A stretch of DNA of 41,391 bases from JAHEJB01 sp041748175 (GTDB taxonomy: Bacteria > Bacteroidota > Rhodothermia > Rhodothermales > Rubricoccaceae), in assembly GCA_041748175.1 (NCBI GenBank), contig JBGTDU010000120.1, positions 1 to 41,391 of the forward strand, written 5' to 3'. The position numbers and the translations under genes were made by a program. How positions within the stretch are numbered: position 1 is the first letter of the stretch; every line of letters starts with the position of its first letter. Positions 1 to 7,145 of the stretch are shown here, piece by piece. A model generated the notes under the pieces. It was not told the DNA's origin, did not search any database, and saw nothing but the letters and a program-made list of their open reading frames with translations.

Positions 1-150
1 AGGATCAAAGGCTGGATCGGCCTCCAGCTTGTCGACCGTCTCCTTGGCGGTCTTCAGATCGACACCCGTTTCCTCGCGAAGGAGCTTGATGGCCTCGATC
101 TTCCGACCGTTGCGGATGAGCTCTGATATGCGTTCTGGGACGGTGGGCAT
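1..150 (-). CDS. Ribosomal protein L7/L12 C-terminal-domain-like small protein (partial)
   Basis: The first 50 codons are in the window; the 3' end is beyond base 1. The protein starts MPTVPERISELIRNGRKIEA and continues with a Lys/Glu-rich helix-turn-helix containing IKLLREETGVDLKTAKE. This is the fold and wording of the bL12 C-terminal domain as found in small stand-alone proteins of unknown role. It is not ribosomal bL12 itself, because the N-terminal dimerisation domain and hinge are missing. The ATG at 150-148 is the only reasonable start. It lies only 9 bases after the Nudix stop codon, so it is probably the last gene of the operon beginning with the SDR gene. Family recognition is fairly sure; the function is unknown. 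Confidence 0.7.
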   Translation of the reverse strand, partial: MPTVPERISELIRNGRKIEAIKLLREETGVDLKTAKETVDKLEADPAFDP

Positions 151-159
151 GGTCCAAAA

Positions 160-816
160 TTATGCGAAATCTTGCGCGAGCGCTTCCAATACCGCCACAA
201 ACTCCGCCAGCATCATCGCCGTCGCACCCCAAACCTCGCGCCCTTGCACCGCGAAAAACGGGGCCTCGAACTCGCCTCCGAGCGTAGCTCGCAAAGAGGT
301 CTGCCGCGTCGCCGGATCGAGCAAAAGGCTCAGTGGTACTTCCAGCAAGGCCGCGACTTCCGCCTCCTGAATACGGAATGGTGGTACGTAATCGACAGCG
401 GCGACGACGGGGAAGACGGAGAACCCGCTCGGCGGGATGTGAATGGGCGAGAGGCGACCTAGAACAATGGGGGCATGCGTTGGAACGCCAACTTCCTCCC
501 AGCCTTCGCGCAACGCCGTTTCCTCAGCTGTTTCGTCGCCGTCGCGACTTCCACCCGGCAGAGATATCTGTCCGCTGTGATCGCGAAGACTCGGCTGCCG
601 AACGGTGAGCACGAGTGCAGTCTCTCGACCTTGCTGATGGGGATAGAGGAGTACGAGCGTCGCGGCCTCACGCGCCGACTTCCCTTCTACTGAGATCATC
701 TCAGGCTTGATACGGGCCGGATACGGTGCCATCGTGCGATGGGCTTCGACCCCCGGAAGCGAACCGTTTAGTGCCGCAGGAAGCAGCCGGACGAGTTCTG
801 AATGGTTGGGCAACAT
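160..816 (-). CDS. CoA pyrophosphatase-type Nudix hydrolase
   Basis: A 218-residue Nudix hydrolase of the NudL/YeaB class, which cleaves coenzyme A to 3',5'-ADP and phosphopantetheine. The Nudix box is complete: a Gly, Glu five residues on, then REGWEEVGV. It is preceded by the subfamily signature LRDHSGQISLPGG (UPF0035 motif) that separates CoA pyrophosphatases from other Nudix enzymes. A longer reading from 939 is possible, but the ATG at 816-814 is preferred. It overlaps the stop of the upstream lipoprotein gene as TGATG, implying translational coupling, and the family starts near this point. Substrate assignment rests on the signature alone. Confidence 0.88.
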   Translation of the reverse strand: MLPNHSELVRLLPAALNGSLPGVEAHRTMAPYPARIKPEMISVEGKSAREAATLVLLYPHQQGRETALVLTVRQPSLRDHSGQISLPGGSRDGDETAEETALREGWEEVGVPTHAPIVLGRLSPIHIPPSGFSVFPVVAAVDYVPPFRIQEAEVAALLEVPLSLLLDPATRQTSLRATLGGEFEAPFFAVQGREVWGATAMMLAEFVAVLEALAQDFA

Positions 817-1277
817 CACCGACGAGGAAAAGCGACGCCATCGAGATAGGCTCGGGCGCCGCAGTAGTATCGCCGACAGATATTGCCCTCGTCTACAAGC
901 CGAATGGTGTCCGCGTCTGCTACCAGGCGGAAGCGACAAACATCAACCTCTCCGCCGAACTCGATGTTTTCCGGAGGAGTGGTTATGCCATCGGATGTGC
1001 GGGTTCCGGTGCCTTCCATCTCGCAGATATGGTAATTCGTTTGGACCAACGCGAGGTAGAAGGAGGTCGAATCACCCTGTTGGCTGATGGACAGAGTGTC
1101 CCGCACCTCCGCCTCCTCCCAATCGTTTGCCCCGAGGTGCATGACCGTGTGCAGCATCGTGTACTCGCCAGTGAGATCGTCTGCCTGCAGATTCCCAATC
1201 GCCTGTTGCTGTTCGGGATTGCTACCAGAGCAAGCCGAGACAACCGCGCACGCGACGAGAAATGCAATCCGGTTCAT
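816..1277 (-). CDS. Small lipoprotein of unknown function
   Basis: A 153-residue predicted lipoprotein. The N-terminus has a short basic start, a hydrophobic stretch (IAFLVACAVVSA) and a lipobox ending in VSAC, so the mature protein should begin at Cys16 and be anchored in the outer or inner membrane. The body is Asp/Glu- and Thr-rich with several cysteines and matches no family I recognise. It is coupled on both sides: its ATG overlaps the SDR stop (ATGA, 1274-1277) and its stop overlaps the Nudix start (TGATG). Operon membership does not reveal a function. Confidence 0.72.
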   Translation of the reverse strand: MNRIAFLVACAVVSACSGSNPEQQQAIGNLQADDLTGEYTMLHTVMHLGANDWEEAEVRDTLSISQQGDSTSFYLALVQTNYHICEMEGTGTRTSDGITTPPENIEFGGEVDVCRFRLVADADTIRLVDEGNICRRYYCGARAYLDGVAFPRR

Positions 1278-2059
1278 AGCCCCGTGGCCTCATCACCCCT
1301 TGCCAGCATCCGCGACCCCGACTGCACACGGGGCATCAACAACAACTCCCAGACGTTCACCGATTCGGGAGCCTTCACGCAGTACAGGATGGCGTCAGCT
1401 ACATCCTCCGCGGTGAGAGCGTTCGTGTCGGCATAAGCTTTGGCGGCGCGTTCGGCATCGCCCTCATAGCGGACGAGCGAAAAATCCGTTTTAGTGAGGC
1501 CAGGTGAGACTGCTGAGACCCGAATCGGCGTGCCGTGGAGATCCTGCTTGAGGCCCAGCGTCAGCGCAAGGACCGCGTGCTTCGTTGCGCAGTAAACGGT
1601 TCCGCCCGGGTAGACATCGTGCCCGGCTGTGGAACCGAGGTTGACGACGTGGCCACTGCCCCGCGCCAGCATCCCCGGCACGATGGCGCGCGTGAGATAG
1701 AGCACGCCCTTGATGTTCACGTCGATCATCGTGTCGATCTCGGCGACGGAGTGCTCGTAGACTGGCACCATATTCAGGGCAAGCCCGGCGTTGTTCACGA
1801 GCACGTCAATCGCTCGCCAGTCTTCCGGAAGGCCATTGATGATCGCTTCTACCTCGGCGGCGTCCGTCACATCCATCCTCACCGCGAGAGCGGTTCCGGC
1901 ACCATGCTTGTCGTTCAGTTCCGTTTCAATCAGTCGGAGTTTGTCCACCGAACGAGCCGCAAGAATGACGCGAAAGCCCTCCGCGGCAAATCGCTTGGCG
2001 GTTGCTTCGCCGATACCCGCTGAAGCCCCTGTGATGAAAACTTTTTGGTGGTTGGTCAT
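1274..2059 (-). CDS. Short-chain dehydrogenase/reductase (YdfG-like)
   Basis: A 261-residue classical SDR oxidoreductase. Visible landmarks are the NAD(P)-binding TGASAGIG near residue 10, the structural NNAG near 90, the catalytic Ser in GSTAGHD and the YCATK (Tyr-x-x-x-Lys) pair around residue 155-160, followed by the SPG motif. An Arg/Ser pair after the second strand (AARSVDK) suggests NADP(H). The closest named relatives with this wording are serine/3-hydroxy-acid dehydrogenases of the YdfG type, but the substrate cannot be fixed from sequence. It lies 54 bases downstream of hbd with a stem-loop between, and overlaps the following lipoprotein gene by 4 bp. Confidence 0.87.
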   Translation of the reverse strand: MTNHQKVFITGASAGIGEATAKRFAAEGFRVILAARSVDKLRLIETELNDKHGAGTALAVRMDVTDAAEVEAIINGLPEDWRAIDVLVNNAGLALNMVPVYEHSVAEIDTMIDVNIKGVLYLTRAIVPGMLARGSGHVVNLGSTAGHDVYPGGTVYCATKHAVLALTLGLKQDLHGTPIRVSAVSPGLTKTDFSLVRYEGDAERAAKAYADTNALTAEDVADAILYCVKAPESVNVWELLLMPRVQSGSRMLARGDEATGL

Positions 2060-2062
2060 CGC

Positions 2063-2106
2063 CGATTGGTGATTTCAGAATCTAGCAAGCCACTAATCAC
2101 CAATCG
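2063..2106. repeat. 12-bp inverted repeat between hbd and SDR gene
   Basis: CGATTGGTGATT (2063-2074) pairs with AATCACCAATCG (2095-2106) around a 20-base loop. It fills almost the whole gap between the hbd stop and the SDR start, so the operon mRNA would carry a hairpin there. No T-run follows, so it is more likely an mRNA-processing or attenuation structure, or one of the ATTGGTGATT-type intergenic repeats, than a full terminator. Confidence 0.6.
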
Positions 2107-2113
2107 CTAATAA

Positions 2114-2962
2114 CTATTCCCCATACTCATAAAACCCCCGCCCACTCTTGCGCCCCAGCCTTCCAGCCGCAACCATCTTCCGGAGGAGCGGCGACGGACG
2201 GTACTTCGAGTCGCCCAACTCTGTATGCAGAACTTCCATAATGGCGAGGCACACGTCTAGGCCGATGAAATCAGCCAACGTGAGTGGCCCCATCGGATGC
2301 GCCATGCCAAGGCGCATGACGGTGTCGATGGCGTCGGGCTCGGCAACACCCTCCATGACACACGTGATGGCCTCGTTGATCATCGGCATGAGGACGCGGT
2401 TCGAGACGAAGCCAGGGTAATCGTTGACCTCGACGGGCGTCTTGCCGAGGCTCTCCGCCAGATCGCGGATCGTGGCAAAAGTGTTATCGCTCGTTTCGAG
2501 GCCGCGCACGACTTCGACGAGCTTCATCACCGGCACGGGGTTGAAAAAGTGCATCCCGATCACTTGATCCGGGCGACTGGTTTCGGCGGCGATTTTGGTG
2601 ATCGAGATCGACGACGTGTTGGTTGCCAGAATTGCCCCAACCGGTGCGTCCTCGTCCATCGAGCGGAAAATCTGCGCCTTGATCTCTGGATTCTCCGTGG
2701 CCGCTTCCACGACGAGATCGGCCTCGACAACGCCGTCCGAGATGCTCGTGCCGAGCGAAATACGGGCGAGCGTTTCCTCTTGCTCCGACGCGGTCAACAG
2801 TTCTTTCGCGACCTGCCGACCAAGGTTCTTGTCGATCGTCGCAAGCGCGGCGTCGAGTCGATCTTGGTCAAGATCGATGACCGTGACGGAGTGCCCGTGC
2901 TGCGCAAACAGATGGGCAGTGCCGTTGCCCATGGTGCCCGCGCCGATAATGGAGATGTGCAT
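2114..2962 (-). CDS. hbd: 3-hydroxybutyryl-CoA / 3-hydroxyacyl-CoA dehydrogenase
   Basis: A 282-residue NAD-dependent 3-hydroxyacyl-CoA dehydrogenase of the Hbd/PaaH type. The Rossmann motif GAGTMGNG is at the N-terminus. The middle holds the substrate-binding and catalytic segment GMHFFNPVPVMKLVEVV with its His, then NDYPGFVSNRVLMPMINEA. The C-terminal domain has HPMGPLTLADFIGLD. Length and architecture are those of the free-standing enzyme, not the fused FadB form. With the thiolase upstream on the same strand it forms a beta-oxidation or acetoacetyl-CoA pair, interrupted by the four-helix-bundle gene. ATG at 2962-2960 is unambiguous because the Rossmann motif begins at residue 6. Confidence 0.95.
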   Translation of the reverse strand: MHISIIGAGTMGNGTAHLFAQHGHSVTVIDLDQDRLDAALATIDKNLGRQVAKELLTASEQEETLARISLGTSISDGVVEADLVVEAATENPEIKAQIFRSMDEDAPVGAILATNTSSISITKIAAETSRPDQVIGMHFFNPVPVMKLVEVVRGLETSDNTFATIRDLAESLGKTPVEVNDYPGFVSNRVLMPMINEAITCVMEGVAEPDAIDTVMRLGMAHPMGPLTLADFIGLDVCLAIMEVLHTELGDSKYRPSPLLRKMVAAGRLGRKSGRGFYEYGE

Positions 2963-2979
2963 TGTTGAGGGAGGGTCTG

Positions 2980-2999
2980 TTGGAGAAAGGGAGAAAGGG
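2980..2999 (+). repeat. Left arm of 20-bp inverted repeat flanking the four-helix-bundle gene
   Basis: TTGGAGAAAGGGAGAAAGGG reads here on the plus strand, and its exact reverse complement lies at 3528-3547. The two arms enclose the whole 3032-3448 gene. Both arms sit in longer purine/pyrimidine-skewed tracts of the same flavour. Confidence 0.75.
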
Positions 3000-3031
3000 G
3001 GAAAGGGGGCGAGGAGGACTGGGAGCCAGAC

Positions 3032-3448
3032 TCAGTCTGTTTCGTATGCGGCGAGCTCTTCGCGCACAAGAGTAGCTGGGCCGCACCACTGCTCGGGCCC
3101 CCGCATCATCTTGACGAGTCCGCCACCGATCTCATCGCAGAGTGCCCGAAGCGCGAGATGTTCCTCGTCGTCCAGGTATTTACACTCCTGAGCGACGTCG
3201 AGCCACACACTCGTTTCTTCTGCCTCTGCGTGAGCATCAGTAAGCTTGCAGATGAAGTGGTTTCGATATCGCCGCTTCGCCCAGGCTTCCGCTAAGTTTG
3301 CACCAACAGATCGAGATGAACGCCGAACCTGATCAGTCAGTGAGTATCTCTCTTCTTTAGGCCACGTCTTGGAAAGCGCGAATACACGCTTTCGCAGGTC
3401 AACATTTCGCTGATAAACCCTGAGTTCTCGGAAGCTGGTGATAGCCAT
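3032..3448 (-). CDS. Four-helix-bundle protein (23S rRNA intervening-sequence protein family)
   Basis: A 138-residue protein starting MAITSFRELRVYQRNVDL and containing the family hallmarks: FRELxVYQ, SSRSVGANLAEAWAKRRY and a helix with HAEAEETSVWLDVA. This family was first seen inside 23S rRNA intervening sequences and is also related to the Avd protein of diversity-generating retroelements. The copy here is in neither context; it splits the thiolase-hbd gene pair. It has the best ribosome-binding site of the region (GGAGGAGAAC before the ATG at 3448). Flanking inverted repeats suggest it arrived as a discrete cassette. The molecular role of the family is unclear; it forms a pentameric helical bundle in solved members. 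Confidence 0.88.
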   Translation of the reverse strand: MAITSFRELRVYQRNVDLRKRVFALSKTWPKEERYSLTDQVRRSSRSVGANLAEAWAKRRYRNHFICKLTDAHAEAEETSVWLDVAQECKYLDDEEHLALRALCDEIGGGLVKMMRGPEQWCGPATLVREELAAYETD

Positions 3449-3481
3449 GTTCTCCTCCAGAATGAAGTAGGGAATTTAGCA

Positions 3482-3620
3482 GCCCCTCTCTCCCTCTCCC
3501 GCTCCCGCTCCCCAACTCTCCCTCTCTCCCTTTCTCCCTTTCTCCAAGTCGCCCTCTCTCCCTTTCCCCCTTTCAAAAAGTCACCCTCTCCCCCCCCTCC
3601 CTTTCCCCCTCTCTCCAACT
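3482..3620. repeat. Pyrimidine-rich simple-sequence tract
   Basis: About 140 bases made almost only of C and T on the plus strand (variants of CCCTCTC, CTCCCTTT and CCCGCT). It fills the gap between the thiolase stop and the four-helix-bundle gene. The right arm of the 20-bp inverted repeat is inside it. Similar sequence recurs at 28741-28778 inside icmF. Confidence 0.8.
3528..3547 (-). repeat. Right arm of 20-bp inverted repeat
   Basis: Plus-strand CCCTTTCTCCCTTTCTCCAA is the exact reverse complement of 2980-2999. Arm-to-arm span is 568 bp and contains only the four-helix-bundle gene with its upstream and downstream spacers. Confidence 0.75.
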
Positions 3621-3626
3621 CTCCCA

Positions 3627-4796
3627 TCATCGTTCCACGATGATCGCTGTCGCCTCACCGCCGCCGATGCAGATGGCCGCGAGGCCTCGCCTGGCATTAC
3701 GCTGCTGCATGGCGTAAAGAAGCGTGGTGAGAATGCGCGCGCCTGACGCGCCGATCGGGTGCCCGAGAGCAACCGCGCCTCCGTTCACGTTCAGTTTTTC
3801 TGTTGGAATGCCGAGGGCGTCCTGGGCAGCAAGACTGACGACCGCGAACGCCTCATTGATCTCGAACAAGTCGATGTCGTCGAGCGTGAGGCCAGCTTTT
3901 TCGAGCACCTTTTCGATTGCCCCGATGGGCGCGGTAGTGAACTCAACGGGCTTCTGCGAATGCTGCGCCGTAGCCGCAATCTTTGCCATCGGCGTCTTGC
4001 CGTGGGCCGCCGCCCACTCTTCCGACGCCACAACCAATGCCGCCGCACCGTCATTAATCGTGGAGGCATTCGCCGCCGTTACGGTGCCATCCGGCGTGAA
4101 CACGGCGCGGAGCTGCGGGATCTTGTCGAAGTTGGTCTTGAAAGGCTCTTCGTCCTTGTCTACAACGGTATCGCCTCTCCGACTTGTGATGGTTACGGGT
4201 ACGATTTCATCCGCAAAGCGGCCCGTCTCGACGGATGCTTGCGCACGTGTGTAGCTGAGAATCGCGAACTCGTCCTGGCGCTCGCGCGGGACATTGCACG
4301 TCTCGGAGCACAGATCGGCTGCGACGCCCATTGCGTTGCCGTCGTAGGCATCGCGCAGTCCGTCGTGGAAGAGCGCGTCTACGAGCGTCGCGTTGCCATA
4401 TCCATAGCCATAGCGGGCTTTGTCGAGCAGGAACGGCGCCATCGACATGTTCTCCATTCCACCCGCCACGACGACCTCGTTGTCGCCCGCACGAATGGAT
4501 TGGTCGGCGAGGAGCACGGTTTTCATCCCCGAACCACAGACCTTGTTTATCGTCATGCACGGAACGGAATCCGGTACGCCTGCGCCGATGGCCGCCTGCC
4601 GAGCTGGCGCTTGCCCGACGCCAGCCGCCACGACGCATCCCATCAAGACTTCGTTCACGTCGCTCGCCTTAATGCCAGCGCGTTCAATGGCGGCCTTGAT
4701 TGCTGTGGACCCGAGTTGTGGCGCCGGGACTTGCGAAAGAGATCCACCAAACGATCCAAGTGGAGTTCGAGCGGCAGAGAGGATGACAGAAGCCAT
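3627..4796 (-). CDS. Acetyl-CoA C-acyltransferase (thiolase)
   Basis: A 389-residue thiolase that condenses two acetyl-CoA or cleaves 3-ketoacyl-CoA. The nucleophilic Cys is in NKVCGSGMK near residue 88. The catalytic His is in GHPIGASG, and the second Cys in CIGGGEATA close to the C-terminus. NEAFAVV supplies the usual Asn-Glu. A TTG 15 bases upstream could also start translation, but the ATG at 4796-4794 puts the conserved VILSAARTPLG at the usual position and has a weak GGA upstream. It probably works with Hbd (2114-2962). Biosynthetic and degradative thiolases cannot be separated from the motifs alone. Confidence 0.94.
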   Translation of the reverse strand: MASVILSAARTPLGSFGGSLSQVPAPQLGSTAIKAAIERAGIKASDVNEVLMGCVVAAGVGQAPARQAAIGAGVPDSVPCMTINKVCGSGMKTVLLADQSIRAGDNEVVVAGGMENMSMAPFLLDKARYGYGYGNATLVDALFHDGLRDAYDGNAMGVAADLCSETCNVPRERQDEFAILSYTRAQASVETGRFADEIVPVTITSRRGDTVVDKDEEPFKTNFDKIPQLRAVFTPDGTVTAANASTINDGAAALVVASEEWAAAHGKTPMAKIAATAQHSQKPVEFTTAPIGAIEKVLEKAGLTLDDIDLFEINEAFAVVSLAAQDALGIPTEKLNVNGGAVALGHPIGASGARILTTLLYAMQQRNARRGLAAICIGGGEATAIIVER

Positions 4797-4962
4797 GATT
4801 TCCGTGGTCAAGGAGTTTGAGATTGCTTTCGGACAAACTTACCCGGAACGGTCTCAGGGAGGATTCAGGGGGAATGAAAAACGGCCTCGGACATGTCACC
4901 GGCGTGTCCCTGCGGCTGCCCTTGCCGAGCGTATGCGTTTCACCCCGGCCGATCTCCCACCG

Positions 4963-5826
4963 CTACTCCCCCATCTCCAGCGTCGCATTGTCGATCAACC
5001 GTGTGGGGCCAAAGAACACGGCCAGCGCCGCGAGGTAGCAGCCGGACTCGAGAACCTCGACCGGCTGAAGCGTTTTGGCATCGACAATCTCGGCGTACTG
5101 AAGACGCGCAAGTGGCGCACCGGCGACTGTGTCTCGTAAAACTTGGGCGAATGCTTCAGCCGACCGCTCACCGCCCTCAACCATCCTCCGGATTTTTCCC
5201 AGCGCTTGCGAGAGCACCACCGCTTGCGCCCGTTGCTCGGTAGTCAGGTAGAGGTTCCGCGACGACATCGCCAGCCCGTCTTCTTCGCGAACGATGGGAT
5301 GCCCAATGATCTCGATTTCGAACCCAAGCTCCGCCGTCATCCGCCGGACAATGGCAAGCTGCTGGGCATCCTTCTGACCGAACACGGCGACATCCGGCCG
5401 ACAGGCAAGGAAGAGCTTGGCGACGACCGACGTGACGCCTTCGAAATGGCCCTCTCGAAAAGCGCCGCAGAGATGTTGGTCGAGCCTGCGAACACGAACT
5501 GTTGTGTAGGCTGGAATGCCAAACGGATACATCTCGTCGGTGGTCGGTGCGAAGACAACATCGACACCGCCGATGGCTTCCAAGGCTTCAACGTCGGCCT
5601 CCAGCGTGCGCGGATACACCTCGAAATCCTCGCCCGGCGCAAACTGCGTGGGGTTCACGAAAACTGAAACCGTCACGTGGTCCGCCTGCCGCTTGGCTTC
5701 GTGGACCAGCGCAAGGTGGCCGTCGTGCAAGGCTCCCATCGTCGGCACAAGGCACAGACGGCGGCCTTCGCTCCGTGCGGAATCGGCGGCGGACTGCATC
5801 GTTGCAATCGTGCGAATCAACTCCAT
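4963..5826 (-). CDS. panC: Pantoate--beta-alanine ligase
   Basis: A 287-residue pantothenate synthetase that joins pantoate and beta-alanine with ATP through a pantoyl-adenylate. Signature elements are PTMGALHDGH (HIGH-type motif), NPTQF, FGQKDAQQL and MSSRNLYL (KMSKS-like loop). The C-terminal domain ends GPTRLIDNATLEMGE. The reading frame extends upstream to 5961, but the ATG at 5826-5824 places the first strand (ELIRTIATMQ) at the family's usual start. It stands alone between the thiolase gene and the unexplained stretch that precedes the ADP-ribosyltransferase remnant; no panB or panD is in the window. Confidence 0.95.
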   Translation of the reverse strand: MELIRTIATMQSAADSARSEGRRLCLVPTMGALHDGHLALVHEAKRQADHVTVSVFVNPTQFAPGEDFEVYPRTLEADVEALEAIGGVDVVFAPTTDEMYPFGIPAYTTVRVRRLDQHLCGAFREGHFEGVTSVVAKLFLACRPDVAVFGQKDAQQLAIVRRMTAELGFEIEIIGHPIVREEDGLAMSSRNLYLTTEQRAQAVVLSQALGKIRRMVEGGERSAEAFAQVLRDTVAGAPLARLQYAEIVDAKTLQPVEVLESGCYLAALAVFFGPTRLIDNATLEMGE

Positions 5827-6157
5827 AAGGGCGGGAATCCGTTGGCGTGGCCATTTCGGCTGGCGGACTTGCGATGGGTCAAAACGAAAGGCACGTTGCG
5901 ATAGGGTGGTGTCGATCGGGCAATTCCACCAAACATTGCCGCCCACCTGTCGCGATAGCACTTGGCCGCATTAAACCCACAGGCATGGACGTCTGGAAGC
6001 CTTGAGAAAGATTGGGGAGGAGGCCGTAGCTGATGCCAGTTTTGCCTTGGGTGACGAAATCAATATCGCCATTTCGAGTCGGCCAGATTCCACTCCGGAA
6101 GCCCGGCTTGCTGAGATAGGAATTTGCGTGGATCCGGGTTAACAGGGCATCCGATAG
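5827..6157. other. Stretch with no supported gene
   Basis: About 330 bases between panC and the open frame of the ADP-ribosyltransferase. On the plus strand, the same frame as the toxin is open from 5975 to 6139 but has stops at 6140-6142 and 6155-6157. The segment may be the decayed N-terminal part of the toxin gene. I see no recognisable domain or RNA in it. The panC promoter should lie at its left end. Confidence 0.4.
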
Positions 6158-6667
6158 AGACGCGGGCTGCAGCTCGTACCAAACGCCCCGCTCACAGCAA
6201 ATGAACTGGAGGCCATCAAGGATTACACGGGCGCCGACTTCGATACCATCAACCGGGACCTCCGCGAAGGATTCCAACTACAGCCTGCGCAACAAGAATT
6301 CGCCGACAGCATCGCCGCCGCCCTCGCCAAAATTCCACCCCAACCCGGAACCGTCTACCGCGGAATCAGCTTCCAGACCCAACAGGAGTGGGAGTACTAC
6401 TCCAAGCAGTTCCAGCAGTCTGAGTTTCACAACCGGTCTTTCATGTCCTCCTCGGCCATCCTCGACGAAGCCACGGCATTCGCCGAAGAACGCCCTTTCG
6501 GAATCCTGATGACCCTCGAAAACAGCGTCAGCGGCCGGCCCATCGGCAAATATTCAGCATTCCCGGCTGAACAGGAGGTCCTTTTCCCTATCGGCAGTCG
6601 CTTCCGACTGGTCACTTCCCGAACCGAAAACCACCTCCTCTTCCTTACATTTCGAGAATTGAAATGA
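6158..6667 (+). pseudogene. ADP-ribosyltransferase toxin domain, start codon missing
   Basis: This open frame of 169 codons encodes a complete ADP-ribosyltransferase exoenzyme-type (R-S-E class) domain. It begins LTANELEAIKDYTG...INRDLREG, the typical N-terminal helices. The NAD-binding Arg is in VYRG (codon at 6359), the Ser motif in FMSSSA (6446-6454), and the ExE motif in AEQEVLFPIG (Glu codons 6569 and 6575). ExE is typical of arginine-modifying members. No ATG, GTG or TTG exists between the stop at 6155 and an internal ATG at 6443, which lies past the NAD-binding Arg. So the piece is either the tail of a longer broken toxin or starts at a rare codon (CTG at 6167). It is coupled to the next gene by ATGA. 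Confidence 0.75.
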
Positions 6668-6903
6668 CCACTCTCAAAGAACGGATCGCCCTGGATCCGG
6701 GTTTCGAAGCGCCTCAATGCGCCCGATGCGCCCACAACAACGAGGACGGCACCTGCAAGGCCTTCCCGCAGCGCATCCCCGACGCCATCTACACCAACCG
6801 GCACGACCACACCAAACCCTATCCCGGCGACCAAGGCTTCCAGTTCGAACTCGCTATTGCCTCCGGCGATTCCCCCGGCGACGTTGTCAACCTCGACGAG
6901 TAG
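6664..6903 (+). CDS. Small Cys/His-containing protein partnered with the ADP-ribosyltransferase
   Basis: A 79-residue acidic protein. It has a Cys-x2-Cys-His-like knot (CARCAHNNEDGTCKAFP, cysteines at residues 19, 22 and 30), then IPDAIYTNRHDHTKPYPGD and a FQFE strand. I have a general memory of small proteins with this C-x2-C...C-x-AFP...IP...H...PGD pattern next to ART-type toxin or MuF genes, but cannot name a family. Its ATG overlaps the ADP-ribosyltransferase stop (ATGA at 6664-6667), so the two are translated together. That coupling makes an immunity or accessory role plausible. This is inference only. Confidence 0.7.
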   Translation: MTTLKERIALDPGFEAPQCARCAHNNEDGTCKAFPQRIPDAIYTNRHDHTKPYPGDQGFQFELAIASGDSPGDVVNLDE

Positions 6904-7145
6904 CCGCGTCTTCGCGATTCCTGAGCCAACCAGGCATCCCACGCCACCGCCTAGCCAACTGCCTTACTACCTGCCAAGCAACCCAGCCCGCATAAACCAC
7001 CCAAAAACCGGCTGCTCGGAGACCCAAAATGTACGCCTGCGAGCGCCAAATGAGCCTTTGTTTGTTGCAGTTCCTGCCCCCCTTTGTTGCACCCCCTACT
7101 ACGGCGGGTAAACTCGCCTCCTCCACTTCCCTCTCCTTCCGTCGA

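Noticed and set aside
3482..3620. CRISPR array or tandem-repeat locus
   Set aside because: The tract is low-complexity pyrimidine sequence with no regular repeat-spacer unit.
3759..4820. 353-codon plus-strand frame over the thiolase gene
   Set aside because: Shadow of the GC-rich thiolase gene; composition is Arg/His-rich and no motif is present.
5879..6277. 132-codon minus-strand frame upstream of panC
   Set aside because: It overlaps the clear ADP-ribosyltransferase start helices on the other strand and matches nothing; could be noise in decayed DNA.
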